DNA from: Paludibacteraceae bacterium
Lineage (GTDB): Bacteria; Bacteroidota; Bacteroidia; Bacteroidales; Paludibacteraceae
Reading direction: 5' to 3'
Assembly: GCA_024401555.1 (NCBI GenBank)
Contig: JAKSKV010000009.1
Location: 1-64,000, forward strand
DNA: 64,000 nt
Under the pieces are notes generated by a model. The model searched no databases. It was not told the DNA's origin and saw only the letters and a program-made list of their open reading frames with translations. Positions 8,986 to 16,678 of this stretch are shown here, piece after piece; within the stretch, counting starts at the first letter, position 1, and every line of letters begins with the position of its first letter. Position numbers and translations under genes: made by a program.

Positions 8986-10158
8986 TTACCCCTTTATCAC
9001 AGCAATCGGAAGCAGTTTTGTCTTCACCTTCACCAGGTCAGACTCGTTGGCGATGACTGTGTCGATATCTTTGTAAGCCCCCGATGCTTCCTGCATGTCA
9101 TCCTGACAACGGATTGCGTGGATGATCCCCTTTGCCTCAAGGTTTTGTATCTCAGCATTCATGTCCAGCGTCTTGATGGCAGCCTTACGAGAGAGTACAC
9201 GACCAGCTCCGTGTGAACATGAACAGAATGAATCAGGGTTGCCAAGACCTTCGACGATGTATGAAGCAGTACCTTGGGAACCTGGTATGATTCCGATGAT
9301 GCCTTCCCTTGCGAGAGTTGCGCCCTTGCGGTGAACAATCACATTTTTGTCGAAGTGGTTCTCAACGGCAGCATAGTTGTGGGCAATGTTGATCATTGGC
9401 TCGAACTCGATGCCATTCAGAGAATCTGCGATAACTTCCTCTATGCGTTCCATCATCAGTTTTCGATTGCAGAGGGCGAAATCGATGCAGTATTTCATTT
9501 CATTCCAATACATACCGAATTCTTTTGTCCCTTGTGCAAGGAAAGGTAAGCGTATGTCGGGAGATACGACAGAGTGCCACTTTGCGTTGAGTGATGCGGC
9601 TAATTGGTTGTAGAAGTCACCCACTTGTTTGCCGAGATTTCTGGAACCCGAGTGTATCATTATCCAGAGATAACCTTCCTCATCCTTTTGGAGTTCGATG
9701 AAGTGGTTGCCACCTCCAAGTGTACCCACTTCATGACGGATAGAATCCTGACGACGCTTCACAATCTCCATCTTCTCGATGTCATGACCTTGAGGCAAAT
9801 AATTCTCATCCTGTGCTTCTTTGTGGTGGTCCATACCGAGAGGTATTCTTTCGCGAATACCCTTCATAATTTTTTTGCGGATGACCTCTGCAGACAAGTC
9901 TTCAACATTCCAGTTCGTCTTTACAGCGCACATTCCGCAGCCGATATCCACGCCAACAGCATTAGGTATTACTGCGCCATCACACGCTAACACACCACCG
10001 ATGGGCATACCCATACCGGTGTGAACGTCAGGCATAATGGCAAGGTGATGATAGAGAAAAGGTAGTGTGGTCAGATTCTCGATCTGACGCATTGCTGATT
10101 CCTCCACATCGTTCGTCCATATCTTGACAAGACGATTGTTTAAAATTTTCACTTCCAT
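8986..10158 (-). CDS. rtcB: RtcB RNA-splicing ligase (390 aa)
   Basis: GTP- and Mn2+-dependent RNA ligase that joins 2',3'-cyclic phosphate (or 3'-phosphate) ends to 5'-OH ends, used in RNA repair. The sequence has the metal-binding GVDIGCGM block (Asp71, Cys74), GTLGGGNHF, the IHSGSRNLG block, INIAHNYA, and the guanylylated histidine in CSHGAGR (His316). Length fits the shorter RtcB class of about 380-410 residues. ATG 10158 is preceded by an unusually strong Shine-Dalgarno sequence for this phylum (AAAGGAGG, eight bases upstream), which settles the start. It is first in the rtcB-RNA array-rsr row and divergent from the WYL regulator. No RtcA cyclase or archease gene is in the window. Confidence 0.95.
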   Translation of the reverse strand: MEVKILNNRLVKIWTNDVEESAMRQIENLTTLPFLYHHLAIMPDVHTGMGMPIGGVLACDGAVIPNAVGVDIGCGMCAVKTNWNVEDLSAEVIRKKIMKGIRERIPLGMDHHKEAQDENYLPQGHDIEKMEIVKRRQDSIRHEVGTLGGGNHFIELQKDEEGYLWIMIHSGSRNLGKQVGDFYNQLAASLNAKWHSVVSPDIRLPFLAQGTKEFGMYWNEMKYCIDFALCNRKLMMERIEEVIADSLNGIEFEPMINIAHNYAAVENHFDKNVIVHRKGATLAREGIIGIIPGSQGTASYIVEGLGNPDSFCSCSHGAGRVLSRKAAIKTLDMNAEIQNLEAKGIIHAIRCQDDMQEASGAYKDIDTVIANESDLVKVKTKLLPIAVIKG

Positions 10159-10207
10159 TGTTTCCCTCCTTTACTTAATAATTGAGTGGTGCGTTAGCTC
10201 AGTTTTC

Positions 10208-10250
10208 GAGTGCAAACTTAGGAGTGTACTACGCAATGTTTTTGCGTAAT
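10208..10250 (-). promoter_or_regulatory. rtcB promoter and operator
   Basis: On the minus strand a good Bacteroidota -7 box, TAAGTTTG, lies at 10220-10213. Nine bases upstream is the inverted repeat TACGCAA, five bases, TTGCGTA (10230-10248), occupying the place of a -33 element. The same repeat at the same distance occurs at two other promoters of this module. No recognisable -24/-12 sigma54 promoter is needed to explain transcription. Confidence 0.7.
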
Positions 10251-10297
10251 TGTGAAAATCTGCAAAAAAAACAGTGGATAATTTAGTTTTGATGGAA

Positions 10298-10334
10298 CTA
10301 CGCAAATAGATTGCGTAGAAGTTTTGTAGTTTTG
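10298..10334 (+). promoter_or_regulatory. promoter and operator of the WYL regulator gene
   Basis: The inverted repeat is perfect here: CTACGCAA (10298-10305), five bases, TTGCGTAG (10311-10318). The -7 box TAGTTTTG (10327-10334) starts nine bases later. This fits autoregulation of the gene starting at 10383. Confidence 0.7.
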
Positions 10335-10382
10335 TGTTGTAAAATTTTGACATAATACGTATAATTCTAAAAAAGAATCCTC

Positions 10383-11435
10383 ATGCCAGCAAATAAGAAC
10401 GCCTTAATTCGTTATAAAACAATAGATAACTGTCTTAGGAACAGATATCGTCGTTGGACACTTGAAGATTTAGTGGACGCATGTAGTGATGCTCTTTATG
10501 AGATGGAGGGTATTCGCAAAGGTGTGTCGGTACGTACGGTGCAAGCCGATATTCAGATGATGCGTTCCGACAAACTCGGATATAATGCGCCGATTGAAGT
10601 CTATGATCATAAGTTCTATCGATATGCGGAGGATGATTATTCCATAACCGATATGCCGATGTCTCAAAATGATTATGAAGTGATGCAGGAGGCGGTGGAT
10701 ATGCTTCGTCAGTTGGAGGATTTCGAACAATTTTCAGAAATGTCTGATGTTATTAGCCGTTTGCAGGACAAACTCTCCATTTCCCGCAATAACCGTAAAC
10801 CCATCATCCATTTTGACAGTGTCCCGCATCTCAAAGGCCTGAAACTCTTGAATCCTTTGTATAACTACATAGCCCATAAGCAGACGCTTCGTGTGATGTA
10901 TCAATCCTTCTCGGCTTCACAACCTATGGAGTTCATCCTATTCCCGTATCTTTTGAAAGAATTTAGAAATAGGTGGTTCCTATTCGGTTCCAGATCGAAA
11001 GATATGGTGTTGTACAATCTCCCCTTGGACCGAATCACGTGTGTGGAACCTGTTGACGGTATCCCATATTGCGAAAATCCAGATTTTGATTCTGAACATT
11101 TCTTCGAGGATGTGATAGGGGTGAGCAAGAATATCAAGAACACTCCACGTCGAATTAAATTTTGGGCTTCTGCCCAGCAGAGTAAGTATATAATAACAAA
11201 ACCGATTCATCGGTCCCAGAAATTAATTAGAGAGAATCCGGAGGATGGTAGCTGTATTTTCAGAATTGATGTTGTTATCAATTTCGAAATGTATTCTGTC
11301 TTTATGTCCTATGGTTCGGGAATAAAGATCATATATCCTCGAATGGCTGTGAATTACATGAGGGATACACTCAGAGAGGCGGCTGATTTGTATGATCGGG
11401 TGGACGAAAGAATATGCAAGGAAGATGAGGAATGA
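10383..11435 (+). CDS. WYL-domain transcriptional regulator (350 aa)
   Basis: An N-terminal winged helix (about residues 5-70, with the recognition segment RTVQADIQMMRSDKLGY) is followed by a WYL domain (about 155-245, LYNYIAHKQTLRVMYQSF and the sensor-strand FPYLLKEFRNRWFLFGSR) and a C-terminal WCX-like extension. WYL domains are thought to bind nucleic acid or nucleotide ligands and control stress and defence genes. It is divergent from rtcB with three copies of one operator in the module, so it very likely controls rtcB, the RNA array with rsr, and itself. In enterobacteria this job is done by the sigma54 activator RtcR, which is absent here. The start ATG 10383 follows the operator by 65 bases. 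Confidence 0.88.
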   Translation: MPANKNALIRYKTIDNCLRNRYRRWTLEDLVDACSDALYEMEGIRKGVSVRTVQADIQMMRSDKLGYNAPIEVYDHKFYRYAEDDYSITDMPMSQNDYEVMQEAVDMLRQLEDFEQFSEMSDVISRLQDKLSISRNNRKPIIHFDSVPHLKGLKLLNPLYNYIAHKQTLRVMYQSFSASQPMEFILFPYLLKEFRNRWFLFGSRSKDMVLYNLPLDRITCVEPVDGIPYCENPDFDSEHFFEDVIGVSKNIKNTPRRIKFWASAQQSKYIITKPIHRSQKLIRENPEDGSCIFRIDVVINFEMYSVFMSYGSGIKIIYPRMAVNYMRDTLREAADLYDRVDERICKEDEE

Positions 11436-11463
11436 ACTATAGTCATTGGATGATAATGACGAC

Positions 11464-11471
11464 TACCTTTG
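11464..11471 (+). promoter_or_regulatory. -7 box (TACCTTTG)
   Basis: A consensus Bacteroidota -7 element lies 80 bases before the small membrane protein gene; no clear -33 element is seen. Confidence 0.4.
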
Positions 11472-11552
11472 TTTCTTTGCGTATGGTAAAGCAATAGTAA
11501 TTTGCCAGGGTATCCGTTTATGGTGATGTCGAGAAACTAAAACGAAAGGAGC

Positions 11553-11843
11553 ATGGCAACATTGATTACTTTGGCAACGACGTTCATTCTGCTGTTAATC
11601 TTAAGTCTGTTCATCATCGCGATCGGGAGGGACGCCAGGAAAGTGGAGAAAGAGAGATGGGACACGCTTCGTGATAGCCAGCGTTACAACAGACGCTGTA
11701 GGTTGTACCCGTACTTTGGCTGGAAGAATCCGGAGAATTACGAAGTGGCTGAGAAGGACGGCGAGTTCTTCATTGCATACCGGGAATACGTCTATCCTTA
11801 CAATCCCAACATCCACATATGGCCCGAGGAGATCTCGGAATAG
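11553..11843 (+). CDS. small single-pass membrane protein (96 aa), unknown
   Basis: Residues 3-26 form one strongly hydrophobic segment (LITLATTFILLLILSLFIIAIG) followed by a basic, Arg/Lys/Glu-rich stretch and a Tyr/Pro-rich C-terminus, so the tail is probably cytoplasmic. A purine-rich AAAGGAG precedes ATG 11553, though only one base separates it from the start. I do not recognise a family. Its G+C-rich codon choice (many codons ending in C or G) differs from the regulator before it and agrees with the genes that follow up to about 16.6 kb. It is convergent with the ankyrin-like gene, 18 bases apart. Confidence 0.6.
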   Translation: MATLITLATTFILLLILSLFIIAIGRDARKVEKERWDTLRDSQRYNRRCRLYPYFGWKNPENYEVAEKDGEFFIAYREYVYPYNPNIHIWPEEISE

Positions 11844-11861
11844 GATTTTGACTGACGGAAG

Positions 11862-12632
11862 CTACATGTACATCGGCTTCTCGTATTGTTCGAAGAGGGA
11901 ATACATGGTCTCATAGGCGGCCCATCCGATGAGGTCGCGGATGTCCCTGTCGTCCAAAGGCCTCTCGTAGTGGGTCTTGGCGCAGAAATGGCTCGACGCG
12001 ACGTGGCAAAGCTCATGCCCGACGTATTCGTAGCACCAGAAGGTTTCGTCGAAGCTTCCGCCTTCGACGACGAACTTGGCGTTGGGGCTCGCTCCTTGGT
12101 CCAACAGGCTTTTGGCTTTGCCGAGCTGGAACCTTCTCACCGCCTCGTAGAGGTCGATGTCCAACGGGCGGCATCCCTTGTCCAGGAAGTATCGCTCCTC
12201 CTCGCCGAAGATGTCCTCGAAGGTGTCCTCGTCCCAGGCGCAGAGGAAACAGTTTTGGTACCTGTTGAAGTCTATCTGCTCCGCAACATCCAATCCGAAG
12301 CGTTCCTTCCACATCTTCAGGAGCATGTCCCTGCCGTTCCTATGCCGCTTCACGTCAGGTTCCATGTCGCCGCGGAAACCTTCCAGCAATCCCGGCGCGT
12401 TGTAGCACAGGGTGATGTGGTGGAGAGGGAAGGGGACGTCGAAGAGTTTCGTGTCCTCCAGGATGGTCTTGTCGAACTCCTCCAGGTCGACGAGGTCAGC
12501 CACCATCTCGTGGTCGTTGTACAACGTGGCCAGGATGAGCAACTCGCGGATAGTCGTACCTTCGGGAAGGAGGACGGACCCGCCAGCGCGTTTCGACACC
12601 ATCTCCTGCAGTTTGGATTGGGGTTGAGCCAT
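11862..12632 (-). CDS. ankyrin-like repeat protein (256 aa)
   Basis: Two segments look like ankyrin units: RELLILATLYNDHEMVADLV near residue 30-50 and LYEAVRRFQLGKAKSLLDQG followed by ASPNAK near 165-195. The last part contains GHELCHVASSHFCAK, histidine- and cysteine-rich but without a clear metalloprotease motif. No signal peptide, so it is probably cytosolic and acts through protein contacts. The frame stays open upstream to 12902, but ATG 12632 is preferred because the sequence before it is low in coding character and of different composition. Function unknown. Confidence 0.65.
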   Translation of the reverse strand: MAQPQSKLQEMVSKRAGGSVLLPEGTTIRELLILATLYNDHEMVADLVDLEEFDKTILEDTKLFDVPFPLHHITLCYNAPGLLEGFRGDMEPDVKRHRNGRDMLLKMWKERFGLDVAEQIDFNRYQNCFLCAWDEDTFEDIFGEEERYFLDKGCRPLDIDLYEAVRRFQLGKAKSLLDQGASPNAKFVVEGGSFDETFWCYEYVGHELCHVASSHFCAKTHYERPLDDRDIRDLIGWAAYETMYSLFEQYEKPMYM

Positions 12633-12856
12633 ATTCAAGAAAATTAGATCATATACACATTCGCCCGCGAAGATACGGATAACCGGTGTAAAATAAAGGC
12701 ACAGGATAGCCTTTGCTTGCGAATATTTTCGAGAATGGGGATATTGGTTGTTGATAACTCTGTATTCGCAGGCGTAAAAGGCTGATTCCAGCGAGAAACC
12801 CTTGTTCAAAGGCGATTGATATCCTGTTTTTTTTGTCGGATAAACATCTCCCTTGA

Positions 12857-12955
12857 GGCCCCAAGATCCGGGTACTGGAGCCTCGGTCGCTGGTGGAAAC
12901 ATTCCGGAAAAGGATCGACGAGATGTATGAGATGTACAACCAACCTATGCCCTAA
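12857..12955 (+). pseudogene. C-terminal remnant of a WYL-domain regulator (32 codons)
   Basis: Between the stop at 12854-12856 and TAA 12953-12955 the frame encodes a 32-residue tail with IRVLEPRSLVETFRKRIDEM. This is the typical end of WYL-domain regulators (a valine-leucine-x-P strand, then SLVxxx and a final amphipathic helix). There is no start codon in a sensible position and the rest of the gene is gone. It is not part of the intact WYL gene at 10383 and marks decay or rearrangement. Confidence 0.5.
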
Positions 12956-13011
12956 TTCAGCATAGGCTGATGGTATCATCGCGTGTGAAACATAAACTAC
13001 AGTATTGAGAT

Positions 13012-13362
13012 ATGGAAGAGAACGCTAACAGGGAGATCGATTTCCTGAATAAACTGGCGATGGCCTACCGCACGTACGACGCGTCGGTCATCGAGGAGCA
13101 CCTTTCGGAGGATGTCCACTACGCCTCCTTCTGGGTGTTCAACGAACTGAAGTCGAAGGCGGAGTACATGGAGTACCTCAAGGGCAAGCTGGAGACGATG
13201 AAGAGGACGGGCAAGACGTTCGGCTTCAGGATCGTCTTCGGCAGGATGCACGAGTACGCCCTGCTCGTCCTGGAGGAGAAGGTTCACTGCGGGTTCGTGG
13301 TCGATTTCGACAGCGAGGGCAAGGTGAAGATGATCAACATGACCACACCGGAGTTTTTCTGA
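13012..13362 (+). CDS. NTF2/SnoaL-like domain protein (116 aa)
   Basis: The order FLNKLAMAYRTYDASVIEEHLSEDVHYAS is the helix-helix-strand opening of the SnoaL-like (NTF2 fold) domain; the middle segment KAEYMEYLKGKLETMK and the strand-rich end agree. Length of about 115 residues is right for a single domain. These are small cytosolic cone-shaped proteins that bind ligands or catalyse isomerisations; the role here is unknown. Codon choice is strongly G/C-ending compared with the flanks. ATG 13012 is the only good start. Confidence 0.65.
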   Translation: MEENANREIDFLNKLAMAYRTYDASVIEEHLSEDVHYASFWVFNELKSKAEYMEYLKGKLETMKRTGKTFGFRIVFGRMHEYALLVLEEKVHCGFVVDFDSEGKVKMINMTTPEFF

Positions 13363-13421
13363 GATCGAATCACGTGAAAGAGGAGATAAATATCAGTACC
13401 ACTAAAACTTAACAAATCAGT

Positions 13422-13737
13422 ATGATGGAGCAAAACAACAACTGTCCTGTGATGATCTACACAGCACCAGATGGCACTACGCAATTGGATGTCAAACTTG
13501 AGAACGAGACGGTATGGCCAGATGTCTGTGTTGTTTGATAAAGAGGCATCAAATATTCGTCGCCACGTGCTCAATGTTTTCAAAGAAGGAGAACTTGAAC
13601 GAGAAAGTAACGTGCATTTTTTACACGTTCCTTTTTCTGACAAGCCCGTTCCATTCTATTCTTTTGACGTAATCATTAGTGTGGGGCATACCGTTAGCGA
13701 TATGCCCTCTATTCAATTCATGTCTAACATTATTTGA
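13422..13737 (+). pseudogene. RhuM-like gene remnant with frameshift and 3' truncation
   Basis: From ATG 13422 the frame reads a RhuM-type N-terminus (VMIYTAPDGTTQLDVKLENE then TVW), then shifts. The continuation is in another frame: QMSVLFDKEASNIRRHVLNV, FKEGELERESNVH, and KPVPFYSFDVIISVGHTVS. RhuM-like proteins normally read TVWLTQAQM at this point, so about 11 bases have been deleted between TGG and CAG. Intact members are about 300-350 residues; here the sequence ends after about 100. The family is associated with mobile elements and restriction loci. The end overlaps the protease gene (convergent, 8 bases). Confidence 0.7.
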
Positions 13738-15001
13738 AGTAGTCGTTCATAACATAGAACTCTATCCTCTCATACTTGAAACCCTTGGCCTCGCACCTGT
13801 TAACCTCGTCCCGGGAAGTCGTGTAGAAATGCTCGCCAGTCTTTCCGTTGTAAAGTCTGTAGACCTCATTGTAACCCCTTTGTTTGCTGGAGAAGACGTA
13901 TCCCACGATTCCCTCGTATTTGTAGGATTGGCTAGTTTCCCGTAGTTTCTTGTACTCGTCGTAGTTGGCGGTATAGAAGTGGTCGAACGTTTTGGAGTTA
14001 AAGAATCTGTATAAAGGTTTCGTTCCGGCTTCTTGATGGTCTAAAATGAATCCCATGGAGGACTCGACGAATCTGTTATCCGAGTATTTGTACAACTCCT
14101 CGAATGACGTCGTATAGAAATGCTTATTGATAGTGTAGCCGTTCAGATTGGTTATGTAGCATCTGAACAATCTTTTTGTTCCGTTGAAAGGGTACTTTTG
14201 CCTGATCATCTGTTTATCGATGTCGGACAGCATGTTGTTATATTCCGCTTTTGCGGAACCTGGTAGGTAACATGAATCAGGCAAGGAATAAAGCATTATC
14301 GATTTTGCGTCAAAGGCGGTGTATTCAACCCCCGATAGAGTAATGAATATGTTACTGTCAGTCTTTTCTTTGCTCCATCCTTGTGATTTTGCCGCCCAGT
14401 TATACACTTTCTGTTTGTCGTATTTGTAGGGGCACTTCGGTGACAGATGTTCGTGTTGTAAGCCCAACATATGGCCCATCTCGTGTAGTAGGGGCCGTCT
14501 CCATCTGTCTAAGGTAAGATAAGGGCTGAAGTATTGGAAATGAATGGTGGGTTTGGATTGGTCGGTGATATATTCGGCATAGTTTCCGACGTATGACCAG
14601 TTACCTCTGTCCTCGTCCCAAGGAGATGCGAACTGGACTCTGACAACCGCGTCCTCTTCCTCAGACACCTCCCTGAAATTCAGGTTTGCGTACGACATCC
14701 ACTCCAGAAGATAAATTTTGAATTCCTTTTTCTCTTGTTCTGTCGCTATTCCGATAAATTTGTAAGGGATATAGTAGAATCCGTTTCTGTCCTTCCATAA
14801 GCGGTTATTTGAAAAACCTGACCTTAACGAGGTCTCGGGGATCATCATATCCGTCGCCAAGGAGTACTCCTCATATCCAGACGCATACTGTTTGTTTTGT
14901 GCGGGAGATGCCTCCTGCAGCTCATCTTCGCATGAGCTCAATCCGAACGCTGCGAGAGCCATTCCCATGATGGCCGATGCATAGAATCTTTTTTTCATCA
15001 T
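13730..15001 (-). CDS. astacin-like zinc metalloprotease lipoprotein with DUF5648-type repeats (423 aa)
   Basis: The first residues form a lipoprotein signal (MMKKRF..., lipobox LSSC near residue 21-24), so it is likely anchored at the outer membrane. The catalytic zinc motif HEMGHMLGLQH is present, with a Met-turn SIMLYS further on, which identifies a metzincin of the astacin/adamalysin type. The C-terminal 150 residues contain repeats of about 45 residues with HFYTTS or HFYTAN cores (INKHFYTTS, FDHFYTAN, GEHFYTTS), as in DUF5648-type propeller-like repeats, probably for binding to a substrate or surface. The frame is open to 15076, but ATG 15001 (or 14998) places the lipobox correctly. Likely a secreted protein-degrading enzyme; substrate unknown. 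Confidence 0.8.
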   Translation of the reverse strand: MMKKRFYASAIMGMALAAFGLSSCEDELQEASPAQNKQYASGYEEYSLATDMMIPETSLRSGFSNNRLWKDRNGFYYIPYKFIGIATEQEKKEFKIYLLEWMSYANLNFREVSEEEDAVVRVQFASPWDEDRGNWSYVGNYAEYITDQSKPTIHFQYFSPYLTLDRWRRPLLHEMGHMLGLQHEHLSPKCPYKYDKQKVYNWAAKSQGWSKEKTDSNIFITLSGVEYTAFDAKSIMLYSLPDSCYLPGSAKAEYNNMLSDIDKQMIRQKYPFNGTKRLFRCYITNLNGYTINKHFYTTSFEELYKYSDNRFVESSMGFILDHQEAGTKPLYRFFNSKTFDHFYTANYDEYKKLRETSQSYKYEGIVGYVFSSKQRGYNEVYRLYNGKTGEHFYTTSRDEVNRCEAKGFKYERIEFYVMNDYFK

Positions 15002-15277
15002 TTCTAAATTAAAGTGTAATAATTGTTTCAGAGACACCAAATGTCTTTTATTCGGGAAATATTGAGCAAAAATCATGCCATAAAGATCGGTGACGGAAAA
15101 GCGTAACGAGCAGGTCTAGGCTGATTTCGAGGAAAAACGAAGATACGGTAAAGCGAGAGGCGACAAGATAGAAGTGCTTTCCACGTATGAGTACGAGACA
15201 AAGGACTGACTCGGACAAAATACATGCTTATAGGATAATACAGAGAAAATTATGACTATATTTGTTAGAACCCAAAA

Positions 15278-16018
15278 TCAACGCATATATATCCTTTTCA
15301 CGTACCGAGCCAATCCGTAGACATATCTTCTGAATCCCGGCCGGTGGCACAGGACGCGGTCAAACCAGGTCATGCGCTTCGCGAAGGCACGTACAGCCGC
15401 ACCCACGTAGACCATGGCGAAGAGGGTGCCGACTCCCGTGATGTGCCATTGCCACGCGCCGAAGAATATGTAGCTGAACACTACCGCCAAGGAAACCAGC
15501 GTGACGTCCACCGCGATCTTCACCTTGGGGAACTTCCTGTGGGAGACCTTGGCTATGGCAATGGTGATTCCCTCGCCCGGCATGGTCACGCTTCCGCATC
15601 TCACCTCCATGGTTATGCCCAAGGCGAGTATGGTGCATCCTGCGACCTGCGTGACAGCCTTTTGCCAGAACGCCGTTGGGACCAGCCACTGGGTAAGCAG
15701 CATGTTCATGTCGATGAGCGTCCCGAAGAAGGTGCCGATCACCAGTTGGAACAGCTGCACCCATTCGAAGTCCCTGCGCAGGATGAGCATCTGGAATACG
15801 ACGAATATGAAATTGGCGATGATGGTGTAGGTGCCGATTCTCCACTGAGGCACGCCCAACCCATGAGCCCCCGCCTGCTCGAACACGTAGGGCAGGTTGG
15901 ATATGACGCTGGAGCCTATGGCGGAACGCACGCATACAGCCACGCCGAGTGTCATCACATAGAGCGAGACGGCCAGCAACAGGTGCTGCCAGATAAAACC
16001 AATAATCTTCTCTTTCAT
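15278..16018 (-). CDS. YczE/YitT-like inner-membrane protein (246 aa)
   Basis: Several hydrophobic segments with the family pattern: LLLAVSLYVMTLGVAVCVRS, GTYTIIANFIFVVFQMLI, LFQLVIGTFFGTLIDM and a C-terminal helix GVGTLFAMVYVGAAVR. The loop GSVTMPGEGITIAIAKV matches the conserved region of YczE-like membrane proteins. Function in the family is not established. ATG 16018 is chosen; TTG 16024 is also in frame. Only ten bases separate it from the acetyltransferase gene upstream, so the two probably form an operon. GC-rich composition differs from the flanking core genes. Confidence 0.75.
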   Translation of the reverse strand: MKEKIIGFIWQHLLLAVSLYVMTLGVAVCVRSAIGSSVISNLPYVFEQAGAHGLGVPQWRIGTYTIIANFIFVVFQMLILRRDFEWVQLFQLVIGTFFGTLIDMNMLLTQWLVPTAFWQKAVTQVAGCTILALGITMEVRCGSVTMPGEGITIAIAKVSHRKFPKVKIAVDVTLVSLAVVFSYIFFGAWQWHITGVGTLFAMVYVGAAVRAFAKRMTWFDRVLCHRPGFRRYVYGLARYVKRIYMR

Positions 16019-16028
16019 TTCCAATCCG

Positions 16029-16586
16029 CTATTTCAACATCTTGATTATCCTGGCGGGATTTCCCGCCACCACTGCGTTGGAAGGCACATCCTTCACCAC
16101 TACGCTCCCGGCTCCGACGGTGACGTTGTCCCCGATGGTCACGCCCGGAAGGATGGTGGCGCTGCCGCCGATCCACACGTTATCGCCTATCGTGACGGGA
16201 CGGGCGAACTCGTCCCTGGTGTTCCGTTCCGCGGGATCCGTGCTGTGGCAGGCGGTGTAGATGCTGACGTTCGGACCGATGAAGCAGTCGTCGCCTATGG
16301 TGACATAGGCTTCGTCGAGAACCACCCAGTTGAAGTTCGCGAAGAAACGCTTGCCAACTCGGATATGTTTCCCGTAGTCGCAGTAGAAAGGCTGGTTGAT
16401 GAACGTGTCGTCGTCTGCCTTGCCTAAAATCTCCTGTAGTTTCTCGTTACGCTCCTTGACAAGGGTGGGGCGTATCCTGTTATATTCCCAGCATTCGTCC
16501 TTGCACTTGTTGAGCATCTCGTTCAGTTCGGGGGCGATGGCGGAGTACACCTCGCCACGGAGCATCTTATCGTATTCTTCTGTCAT
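16029..16586 (-). CDS. sugar O-acetyltransferase, maltose/galactoside type (185 aa)
   Basis: Acetyl-CoA-dependent O-acetyltransferase with the left-handed beta-helix fold. The N-terminal helix region ([20 protein letters not shown]) is the maltose acetyltransferase N-terminal domain; the rest shows hexapeptide repeats ([37 protein letters not shown] and VTVGAGSVV). The catalytic histidine is in YTACHSTD. Length is standard for Maa/LacA (about 185). First gene of a probable two-gene operon with the YczE-like protein. The physiological acceptor is unknown. Confidence 0.9.
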   Translation of the reverse strand: MTEEYDKMLRGEVYSAIAPELNEMLNKCKDECWEYNRIRPTLVKERNEKLQEILGKADDDTFINQPFYCDYGKHIRVGKRFFANFNWVVLDEAYVTIGDDCFIGPNVSIYTACHSTDPAERNTRDEFARPVTIGDNVWIGGSATILPGVTIGDNVTVGAGSVVVKDVPSNAVVAGNPARIIKMLK

Positions 16587-16678
16587 AGCGTTATCAAATT
16601 AGATTTGTGAGAGGATCTTGTGCTGTCATAATAGCTGATACCTGGGTTCCAGCGCATGATATATGTTCTCATAGACCA

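Noticed and set aside
9604..9990. 128-codon frame on the plus strand opposite rtcB
   Set aside because: Shadow of the strongly conserved rtcB frame; hydrophobic and without a signal, domain or start context.
10159..10382. sigma54 promoter for rtcB as in enterobacteria
   Set aside because: No GG-N10-GC element at suitable distance; a Bacteroidota -7 box with operator explains the region better.
11886..12647. 253-codon frame opposite the ankyrin-like gene
   Set aside because: Long open frames on both strands are expected in G+C-rich DNA. Its composition (Val, Glu, Leu, Gln) is typical of an antisense shadow; the minus frame has ankyrin-like units.
15344..16045. 233-codon frame opposite the YczE-like gene
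   Set aside because: His-, Asp- and Gly-rich antisense frame without motifs; the minus frame has clear membrane helices.
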